From Emmonsiellopsis sp. PD_33 (taxonomy: Eukaryota; Ascomycota; Eurotiomycetes; Onygenales; Ajellomycetaceae): a stretch of DNA of 55,608 nucleotides. Under the pieces are notes generated by a model. It was not told the DNA's origin and ran no database searches. It worked only from the letters and a program-made list of their open reading frames with translations. The stretch lies in assembly GCA_032988165.1 (NCBI GenBank), contig JANTQF010000227.1:1-55608 (forward strand). The letters are read 5' to 3'. Position numbers and translations under genes: made by a program. Shown in pieces: positions 46,980 to 55,608 of the stretch. Position 1 is the stretch's first letter. Each line of letters opens with the position of its first letter.

Positions 46980-47800
46980 AATAAGAAAATACTCATTAAT
47001 TTTATTAGGATGTTTCATAAAGTTCTTAAGGCCCTGTATATTTTATATGAATATATTGTTAAAATTCTACTAGAGAGATACAGTAAGAAGGCATTATATG
47101 AGAATTATCAATAATAACTATTCTTTAAAGATATTATAGATACTTTAGATGGGACTCACCTCATTATGTTAATACCTATAAAAGTTCAATCTATATGATA
47201 AAATTAAAAGAAATGAATCTCATAGAATATCATAGCAGCCTGCAACTTCAATCTCAACTTTATATATATATATGTAGAAATGGAGAGATCTTATTATAAC
47301 TCTCAAGTTCTTACTTTTATAGAAAAAGATGATTTTACCCTACTAACTGGCTATTATCTTCTAATAGATGCTAGATATCTATAAAGAAACCTATTAGTTC
47401 TTTCTCTTTATTCTAATATATAATATCATCTCAAAAAGTGAGATCATATTAATAAGAGATTTATAAATACTAAAGAACTCTTCAATCTACAGCATTTAAG
47501 TCTTCAGAATATGATTAAATGAGCATTCAGTGTTTTCAAGCATCAATTTTATATATATAACTACCTGAGAGATAAATATAACATTAAAATATAGATTTAA
47601 CTAATATATAAATTAGCAGCACTTCATAACTTCATAAATAAGTACTAGAAGTATAGAGAGAAAGATAACTTATAAATAAATACTGAGCTTACTTGCCTGC
47701 AGCTACCTGCAGGTAACCATGAAGAATGTTCTGTTAATATTAATAGAAACTATATGATTAAGAAAAGAGATGAAATTATAGAGGAAATATAATAAATATA
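46980..47800 (+). pseudogene. PIF/Harbinger-type DDE transposase remnant
   Basis: One plus-strand frame keeps Harbinger nuclease landmarks without frameshift but with many stops: FHKVLKALYIL (from 47013), FKDIIDTLDGTHL with the first catalytic Asp at 47148-47150, NIIAACNFNLNFIYIY, LLTGYYLLIDARY with the second Asp at 47367-47369, TKELFNLQHLSLQNMIK, then AFSVFKHQF and KLAALHNFI. The functional protein has NVIER.FG where the Glu is the third catalytic acid; here it is Lys (AAA, 47517-47519), followed by TGA for Arg. These are G-to-A and C-to-T changes, as expected from RIP. The element cannot encode an active enzyme. Confidence 0.82.
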
Positions 47801-48469
47801 TTAAATATATAGTGATAAAAGATAATGAGTAGAGATAGAAGACCTATAAGTATATAAAATTTAGTGATTTTTATAATTTTCATGTTTTTTTTGAATCTGT
47901 GTTGTTTTTATTGCATTGGAGTCCAATATATATAAATTAAGAAACTAAAAAATAGGAGAAAATATAGTGAAATTTTGGGTAAATTATAGAAACAGTGAAA
48001 TTCAGTAGAAATAAAATATCACCATTTTTTATATGAGAAGGTTAGGTTGTCAAGAGCTAACATAATCATCTGATTAGCTATAAAAATATAAAATAATAAT
48101 ATATATTAAAAAAACATAAGTAAATTATCATTTTGTAATTTAATAACTGAGATGTAGGTCAAAACATCAACAACTTTTATTTAAAGATATTTATAAGATA
48201 GGTAAAATGCATATTATAGACTCATTTAACACTTATTTAATATCTATACTTATTTAATTAATCTACTACTTATTAAATATCTTCTGATTCATTCTTCTTA
48301 CTTAGTTCATTTCATCCTATTACATCTTATTATTCTTATAATTTGCTAGCACTCTCATTGCCCAGTCCTTTCTATTCTATTTAGACAGGTATTTATACAT
48401 CAAAATATACATTTAATTATACTATAAGTCCTGTAAAAGCTCTACAATCAATATATAACATAAGAGAGG

Positions 48470-49440
48470 AATATATGTGTCTTCTCTATCATTAATCTTT
48501 TACTCAGCAGGTAAGAGCTCCTAAACCTTCTGAAAGAATAAATTCAGAGTATTCATTATATTCTTAGTTTTCTATATACTAATCTCTGTAGATTTCATAA
48601 TTTTATCCTCTAGTTTTTTAATACTAGCTGCCAAACTGCCACTTTAAATATATTTTATCCTTAATAAATCTCTACTGTCAGGGCTTATAAATCTTAATGC
48701 TAGTAGTAATAGCAACAGTACTCCTAGTATTACTAGTAATAATAGTATTATTTATAGTAGTAATAGAATGATTTACATGAAATCATCATCATAATTATTA
48801 CTATCTTCTATAATTATATAGATTTACTTTTAAATAATGATAAAATTAGCTACATATTTCCCTATTATCATCTTATTACTAAGAAGTTATTTAAGATAGT
48901 CCTTATAAGAAGATCTGTAACTATAGAACTCCTTCATATCTAAATGTTTTTTAAAATATTTATTTATTATCTTTAGAGAATTAACATAAATTTCCTTTAC
49001 TAAATTATATAATTAACTAGATATTTGATTTTAATGCTTCTTCTATAGCCTGTATAGAGATTTAAAGTATGCAAAACAACTAGTAAGCTATTATCTATTC
49101 ATAGTTTGATATGTAACATTCTATACAGTCTTCACTACTAACTGTTAACCTCAAGCTTTAAAGCCTCTATCTGACTCAAATCTCTTATATATGATCTTTA
49201 GTAGGCTATTCAACAGGGCCTATTCTATTACTATAATCCACTTAATAAGAATACAGGTATCCTTTTTATCAGCCTTCCTATGCCTACTCTGTATAGACTG
49301 TGTGGTAGATAGTATGACCTATATTAACTGAGTAATTTCATTATCACCTGAGGAATCCCATGGATAGACCTCCTCCTCCTGGGTGGTATTAGTAGCAATA
49401 CATGTTGGAATTGATGTATTCAGTAGGGTTAAGAGGTTTA
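48470..49440 (-). pseudogene. Myb/SANT-like protein remnant (second Harbinger gene)
   Basis: On the minus strand, 49,290-49,030 reads as a Myb/SANT-like DNA-binding domain with stops: LLNSLLKIIY.RFESDRGFKA, then QLVVKTV, LTSCFAYFKSLYRL and KKH. This is the arrangement of the second protein of PIF/Harbinger elements, which binds the element ends and assists the transposase. A downstream helical part (ELLPAE, about 48,500) may be the C-terminal domain. Several Trp and Gln codons have become TAG, TGA or TAA. It lies tail to tail with the transposase, and together they probably make up one element of roughly 2.5-3.5 kb. Confidence 0.7.
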
Positions 49441-49660
49441 AATGTTAGGTGAGTTGAATTTCATCAGATTCAATATCACAAGACAATAAGATATAGTTTA
49501 AATCTGCCATATTTTCTGTTTTTGACATACAAAATCATGGAAATTAAGAAGATGGCTGTTTTCATTGTATTGCAATGCAATTTGATATTCAAAAATTAAC
49601 ATTAATCTGGCATAGTGCCTGCAGCACCATGATGGAGTCAAAATATACACTATATATGCT

Positions 49661-52210
49661 ATCTTTGCGCGTATGAGATTACAATCCACTTTTGCACCTC
49701 TCAGGTGGTAAGGTAAGCTCTCTGCACTGAACACGGCCAAACATGTTCACGGGGCCACGCATAAACGTACATACATTATGTCCCTGAATATCCGACCCCC
49801 AAATTTCCCTTCCACGACAGGCAAATCCGCAGCCAAATCGCCGTAATCGCGTCCAGCCATTCTTACACCCGCAATCTCATCCGGCGCGCCTCGGAAAAAT
49901 GAAACCAGCCGCCTCCCGAATTTGCTGCAGAATCGGTGTAATTATTACCGATAACCAGCAATCCGCTGTTAAAAACTCCGAGGGCTGACAGTCTGCTCTC
50001 CGCAGTCGCAATCTTTTATATAATCGCCTCAATGCCGCGCAAGATTGGCCCGCAACGGCCATATTCGCCACGTCGTGTTCAGATAGCCGGCAAATGGACC
50101 TGCCACATTGGCAATCTAGCGTCTATGTGAGATGTTTCTTGTTTGATTAGTCTATTTATGCCACAGGGCTCGCCCGGTGCGCCGAACGAAGCCATAGGAA
50201 GCAAGGTTGATAAGAAAGGGGATGAAGAATGCCCCTCTGGTGATGCAGCCGCTGTTTCCCCATGCTATGATGGTAGGAGTTTGTCAGGGGGGAGTTCAAC
50301 CCGTACGCAGACTGACCTTGGTCTGTGAAATTCTTTCTTCTCTTGGGTAACTTGGGACTGGGTAGGGACGACTACTAGTACTATCTAAGTTCCTCACTTC
50401 TCTAATCTGGCATGTCGGGATCAGTCCGGAAGTAAGCCTTCCAGCGTACTCTCTCGTCAGTCACAGGCTTTTGTGATGGTATTTACTTGCAAGAGGGGTG
50501 TGCCTTGAACGTCCCACTGCCTCTGGTTCCGTCAGTCCTGTTATATTCTACAACTCCACCGTATGCTTCAGAGCTGGATATCCAGAGACACACAGCCAGC
50601 AATAAGGGAATGACTAGGTGCATATTGGACGTTGGGATACGGATTTCTTTGACTCTATACCATTATTTCCAGAAGTGGAACTTCATAAATCGCATCGTTG
50701 ACGGCAATTTTGGCTTATTTAACAGCTCATATGAGATCACAATGCCATATTAGCCAAACTGGAAATCCACTTTGGCACTTTACTCTTGAAGGAGATTTAG
50801 AATATATAATATATCAAACTGTCACCCTGAAGGTTCTGGTTTTCCCGAGGCGGATTCATTTGAGGCCGAGTTTACCCCGGATTGTGCTAAAAAACAAGAG
50901 TTCATTCCAAGATATAAAAACCTATGGCCAAGCTGATAATGTTTCTGACAATTCGGCATTTTTACAGGGACTATCCGAACTTTTGATTCGATAACTAATT
51001 TTCCGTACAACTTCTCATAGGATGATAAAACACTATGATCGATTCACAAGTTGCCATGCAATTGATCATCATAGGATTAAAAACCCAACCAGCCTGGCAT
51101 TTTCATCCCCATCGCATCCCACTGATCAATCGAATCCCTAGGCAGCAAAGGGGCCATCCATACACCCACCATCGAGTAATGTTAGAAAGACACCAACCTC
51201 GTCTTTGATAATAAACCAACGCCTATCCGCGTCTCCATGCGGATACCTCGTCCTTTACTATTATAGCATTCAACGGATGACCAAATAAATAGGGCTCTCC
51301 AGAGAGTGCACGGCTCCCCCGCCACCAAAGCTACCTACCTCGACATTCCATATCCCTTGAACAGTAGGTACACAGCATTCCAACCCTTACTGGTTCCCGA
51401 CTCCCAAGCCACCGATAGCACCTATCTTGGGTGGTGCGGGACGGGAATAGGTGGAGATTTGGAGGACCTTAAAATCTACCAGGATATTCTCCTTGAGTAG
51501 TAGGGAAGCATTCATCAAAAACAAAAGGCACGAGTAAAGTCTGACTTATTAGCCATCATAGTCGCGCTTTCTCTGTTTATAATATATATATATATATATA
51601 TGGTAGGACAATGCTAGCCGGGAAGGAACGATGGGGTATACATGCTATATTAAACTAGGGAGGAAACAATGGAGTAACAGCATAGATTAGGGAAGGTGTG
51701 ATGGCAATAGAGAGTGCATACATAGGATGTTACATATGGGAAGGTATATATTTTGGAAGGTGTAATGTATGAATGTTTGAATCTATAATAATAATTGTGC
51801 TCGAATGGTTGTAGTTAGGCTCTATAGAAGCCAGAGAAAGATATGGACGGGGGTATTGGTGTGGATACCAGCAGAACTGCCCTGGGGGTTTTCACCTAGT
51901 CCGATATGGCCTTGATTATCACTGATCGAACGAATGGGTGCTATTTACTAAATGCTATTTGCAAGAACTAGATGAAGCGTTCACAAATGTTACTGATATG
52001 CTTTACTAGATACTAGAGCTATCATTAATATGAATATGAATATATATATATGTAGAAAGGTACCCCGGCACGGAAAAGAAATCGCCAAACCACCAAGTTT
52101 CACCAAACTCCGTTTATCTTACAACAGAGGGTATGTATAAGCCTTCGACAACCCAAGAAAAAAAAGAATCCACCGAATTAAAATTATTTACTGAAAAGAA
52201 AAGCATCCCT
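49661..52210. other. Gene-poor region right of the AT block
   Basis: 2.5 kb of normal composition with no supported gene. Short open frames at 50,143-50,994 and 51,306-51,500 show no domain. A simple (TA)n microsatellite lies at about 51,580-51,601. This could be degraded sequence or a lineage-specific non-coding area. Confidence 0.4.
51580..51601. repeat. (TA)n microsatellite
   Basis: About eleven uninterrupted TA units. No gene lies within 600 bases. Confidence 0.85.
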
Positions 52211-53157
52211 TTACAAAGCCATCGCAGCAGCCGCCATTGCCGCACCGCCAATAACGCCCCAGTTAGCCGCGCCAGTGATCATCGCGAGAGCGGCTCCGCC
52301 GGTGCTGCTGGTGGTGCTGGGGCCGCCGTCACCGCCGGTTGGGGCTGGACAGGGAGTACCCGTTTGCGAAACGGTTTCGGTTGGCGACGAACCGGTGCTG
52401 GGAGCTGAGGTTTCTGCGGCTATCTTCTCCAAGCCGGCGGTGAGCGTGACGTCCAAGTTGCTGATGTACATGGTTGCCGGGAATGAGGTTGTCTCTGGTT
52501 CTATGGAGGAAAGATCGTCGGACGCGGAGCCTTGGGCTCTGAATGCTGTGCAGGTGGCTTGCTCGTCGTGAATTTCGCATACATTTTTCATGACTTGGAG
52601 GCTGGATGGGGTGTATTGTTAGCTTTTTTTTTTTTGTTTTTTTTGTTTTTGTGGATTGGAGCTGACTGAGGTTGATATTTTGTAGATGGTTACCGGGGTT
52701 GGGAGAGTGATTCGGCTTCCATATTTACTAAATATAAAGGAAAGAATATAACGTACACAGTCATTGTCTTCGAAGATTCGGATATAGTCGCTTCAAACCC
52801 AATCGTTTCACCCGCTTGAGTAAGAGTCAAACCAGGCGACGGAACACCGCAGTCGACATCTTGAGTGCCTTCACGACAACTAACTAGATATGTTGTTGCC
52901 GTTGGGTCCTAAGGAGATAGCAAGCATGGGTTAGTAGCGTGTCTCATCGGGGGACTAATTCAACATTCAACGGCGTAATAATATGAATATTGCAAAGCGC
53001 TTCATTATTTTCATCTACTGACCGCTTGCATTACTGAGCCAACAAGAGGCTGCGCATCCATCTGCATGGGAAAAGTCAACTCCGTCACAATGCTCTTCCG
53101 GGCGGCGTGGCTCAGGCCAACGAGGCCGAGCGATACGAGGGAGATGGAGATGTGCAT
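52211..53157 (-). CDS. GPI-anchor-type secreted protein
   Basis: Three exons on the minus strand: 53157-53023, 52908-52757 and 52601-52211, giving 225 residues. The junctions were set by the strong donor GTACGT at 52756 (phase 2), which joins to CTCCAAGTCATG in the right frame. The N-terminus is a signal peptide (MHISISLVSLGLVGLSHAA). The body has paired cysteines (VSCREGTQDVDCG, then VCEIHDEQATC), followed by a Ser/Thr/Gly/Pro-rich stalk and a hydrophobic C-terminus (about 25 residues, ending MAAAAMAL) after small residues. That is the classic arrangement of a fungal GPI-anchored wall or membrane protein. I recognise no enzymatic domain. Intron 2 begins GTACGT, and an A/T-rich polypyrimidine tract precedes its acceptor. 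Confidence 0.78.
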
Positions 53158-54241
53158 CGTTGTTGACGGGAGATCGACAGGGACAGGATATGATTAGAAG
53201 CGCAGATCGCGGGGTTGATACGTAATGGCGGGCGGAGAGGTAAAAAATGTGGAGGTTTTTGAAACAGCAAAAGGCCAAGAGGGACAACGGTCCCTATTTA
53301 TTTTACCAAAGTAACGAGGGATCCCCTCGGAGCGTGTCGAGATAAATTGAATAGGGGCGAACGCCTGCACTAATTTAAAATTCGGGTGTCTTCTGTGCCA
53401 AGGCTAGGGGTATTAGCCAATAGTTTCCTTGACATGATCGAAGCCAGAGACTGATCGAGACTAGAGCTGTGGGAGTTCAAAGACTCTCGGCTCCAACTCC
53501 GGAACAAAAGACCGAGGGAGCAAGATGATGAGGGTTCGAGTTTTGTTTAACAAGAAACTGGCTGACGGGGGAAATTCTTCAAAAATGGTAGAGACATGTC
53601 CATAACGTATGACCAGAGGTAGGCTCTGGTGGGGTGGGCTGGGTGACTGATCACTGGAATCGCACAGAGACTTTTATTCCAAATTTGTGGCCGACATATT
53701 TCGGGTCACTGGGTTCAAGGCTGATGTCCCACCAGGGGCCAAAAGAACGTCAATTGCCGGCATTGGCGTCACGAAGGGTGCGGAAAATCTGCTGGGGCCA
53801 AGAGCCTATCACTGCGCCGCCTAGCCCAATCCAGCTGGCTGGTTACGCGACCGTTGCAGTGGGATTATCCCCCACCAAAGACGTGGATGGCAAACAATCT
53901 CGACAAATCGAGGTCTCACTCCGAAATTCGCCTATCCACAACGACAAAATGAAGCTGTCCGTGGTGGTTTGGATGAGGCTGATCGAGGCAGGTCTGGATA
54001 AAGTTGGCTGGTTGCTATTTTTATCCAACCGAGGCCCGTTCCTATTGGCTGCGGGCACAAGCTAGCCCCTTTTTGGCTCGAGGAGTTTTTCTCTGGCATT
54101 TCATATATGATAGGGGGATATTGAGACAGAAAACTAGTCCTCCTTATCAATTGGGAGAGAATCTATCTTCTATACCCCATATCTACTGCGTAACTAGCTT
54201 TTGTCTTCGAATAGTCAGTAATTGACACCTCAAGCAAGGCA
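53158..54241. other. Intergenic region between divergent genes
   Basis: 1.1 kb. A 143-codon frame at 53,634-54,065 (+) has no family resemblance and is not called. The region presumably contains the promoters of the GPI protein and the terpene synthase. Confidence 0.4.
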
Positions 54242-55608
54242 ATGAAAACGCCACGCCCATCTTTTCTGAGATGCAAAAATGCATCCGCATCCCCCCTATC
54301 GCGACAGAGAAGCAGTTTCAATGATAACATGCGGACCTCCTTAGCATTTCACCCCGTATCAAAATGCCAAAGAAGAAACATATCTTCCCCCGCCCCGCTG
54401 GACCCGAAGCCAACCGTTATCCTCCCTGACCTCTTCGTCTCATTTCTATCACAGAAACCAGCCCCTAATCCCAACTATAAGAAAGTGCGCGGGCTATTAG
54501 AACCAACTATGCGAAAGTATATTTTACCCTACCGTTTATGATAGATAGGAGGCTTATATTAATACCCGTTCGTCCTATAGCATCTTCAATTACAGTAACC
54601 GGGAATATAAAAAGCGAGTACGCGCTGACTTCCCGTATTTCGGCGCGTTGTTCGCACCCACTGCAGCAACTCTTGAATACCAGACGATTTGCGATTATTT
54701 CCATTGGGTGCGTATCTTGAAAGGCCCTTTTGCATCTCGAGGCATGTGTGTGCTGACAAACTCGTGTTTCGGTATTGATTTTTTAGATATTCGATTTTGA
54801 TGATAGTATGTGCCCCTGAAATGTGATTTAAGGGATCAAACTGCTGAACTGTGGGTAGTGTTTGATGATGGCCGTCTATCAAAAGACCCCGAGGGTGCTC
54901 GGAGAGAGCTGGATAAGTTAGTGGCTATATTGTCTTCGGAAACAGCGGTTACGAAAGCCGATGGGCTCAGATACGTTTTCCAGAGCATCTGGAAGAGGAT
55001 TGTCCAGGTAAATATTGTGCAGTATCACGAAACTCAGACATCACTAACTTGTCTGTTTCTAGTCGTCAACGAAAGGTAGACTGTGCCTCATGCCACCCAC
55101 TCATCTACCCAGCTAACCCCTGATCCGCGGCGATCCAGGTGCCCAGGAACGATTTGCAAAGTATACCCGTGACTACTGCGATGCTATTGCACGGCAGGTA
55201 GCCGAAGGCCAACAGCAGCTTAACAACTCCAGCATCGAGGATTATATAAAAATCCGGAGTGAAAGCCTAGGCGCACGACCATTCTTCCCATTGATCGAGT
55301 ACAGCCAGTTCCTTGACCTTCCAGACGAGATATTCGAACACCCAGCCATAAAGGAAATCGAAGCTGTCGCGGTGGAGATTTTAGTTTTGTAAGCCTTCCC
55401 CTCCGCTTCTTCTTTTAATTCAAACTGACCGATCCGTGCCTACTACCACTACCTAGACACAACGATCTCCTCTCCTACCAGAAAGAATACGTACGTATCT
55501 AGTTCACTGCAATCACCCTCCACCTCAACCCCCCTCCTCCGACAAACCTTTCCTTCCCTAACACACTAACTCGAGCCACATGTAGGCCACCTCCCCGACC
55601 CCCCCCAC
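54242..55608 (+). CDS. Class I terpene synthase (5' part, cut by the window edge)
   Basis: Exons read as 54242-54516, 54581-54707, 54787-54805, 54859-55007, 55063-55075, 55139-55388 and 55457-55490, all phases consistent; the gene runs on past the edge. Such enzymes ionise a prenyl diphosphate (often farnesyl diphosphate) and cyclise it. The N-terminus contains ILPDLFVSFLSQKPAPNPNY, as in fungal and bacterial-type sesquiterpene synthases, then FHWIFDFDDMFDDG, the aspartate-rich DDxxD Mg-binding motif, split over a 19-base micro-exon and its neighbours. Helices with ERFAKYTRDY and YIKIRSESLGARPFF follow, and then LHNDLLSYQKE, the N-D-x-x-S-x-x-x-E second metal motif. Both metal sites are intact. 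A start at 54329 (MRTSLAF) is an alternative to 54242. The product cannot be predicted. Confidence 0.9.

Larger units (their letters stand above)
45060..49660. repeat. AT-rich RIP-type block
   Basis: 4.6 kb of very low GC with CpG almost absent, in sharp contrast to the ~50% GC genes either side. Composition returns to normal from about 49,660 (GCGCGTATGAG). It contains the interior and right end of the inverted-repeat element and a decayed two-gene Harbinger element. The parts between recognised transposon pieces (46,053-46,980 and 47,800-48,470) show no frame I can support. This is the usual signature of repeat-induced point mutation in a filamentous ascomycete. Confidence 0.85.

Noticed and set aside
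45060..49660. A centromere or a mitochondrial insertion as the source of the AT-rich block
   Set aside because: Recognisable Harbinger transposase and SANT-like remnants with stop codons explain the block better, and no mitochondrial gene is seen.
53634..54065. A 143-codon open frame on the plus strand before the terpene synthase
   Set aside because: No family resemblance, and the minus strand has overlapping frames of similar quality.
1..55608. CRISPR arrays, bacterial operons or ribosome-binding sites
   Set aside because: The window is fungal nuclear DNA with spliced genes; no regularly spaced direct repeats with unique spacers were seen.

Overview
The window comes from the nuclear genome of a filamentous ascomycete, most likely a Eurotiomycete. 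Genes carry many short spliceosomal introns (about 50-120 nt, donors such as GTATGT, GTAAGT and GTGAGT, acceptors YAG). The families are fungal, and a 4.6 kb AT-rich block carries transposon remains with the mutation pattern of repeat-induced point mutation (RIP). Exon boundaries below were worked out by hand by matching splice sites and reading phase; introns were accepted only where the joined frame continued a plausible protein.

Left part (1-24 kb): an AT-rich edge with a repeated 12-base palindrome, then cwc24 (splicing factor, -), a DUF1330-like dimeric alpha/beta-barrel protein (+), a 1684-residue helical-repeat protein of unknown function (-), a BTB-domain protein (+), a GNAT acetyltransferase (-), a seven-helix fungal rhodopsin-domain membrane protein (-), a DUF4419 pseudogene (-), a von Willebrand A-domain protein (+), and a divergent pair made of a frameshifted PD-(D/E)xK nuclease-like gene (-) and a kinase-like gene (+).

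Middle part (24-44 kb): a Ser-rich protein of unknown function (+), the anaphase-promoting complex subunit Apc4 (+), importin beta-1/Kap95 (+), a single-pass Cys-rich surface protein (-), an F-box/ankyrin protein (+), ribosomal protein uS8 (Rps22/S15a, +) with Tbf1- and Cbf1-like promoter motifs, a histidine-phosphatase family protein (+) and a small secreted Cys-rich protein (-). The housekeeping genes (cwc24, apc4, kap95, rps22) are intact.

Right part (44.8-55.6 kb): a 1.2 kb element with long terminal inverted repeats, then an AT-rich block holding a two-gene PIF/Harbinger-type transposon whose transposase (+) and Myb/SANT-like protein (-) are both riddled with stops. After a gene-poor stretch come a GPI-anchor-type secreted protein (-) and the 5' part of a class I terpene synthase (+) cut by the window edge. 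The synthase suggests a secondary-metabolite locus continuing to the right.

The items most worth following up are the divergent nuclease-like/kinase-like pair, the DUF4419 pseudogene with four stops but no frameshift, the Harbinger remnant with its catalytic Glu changed to Lys, and the terpene synthase next to a transposon block.
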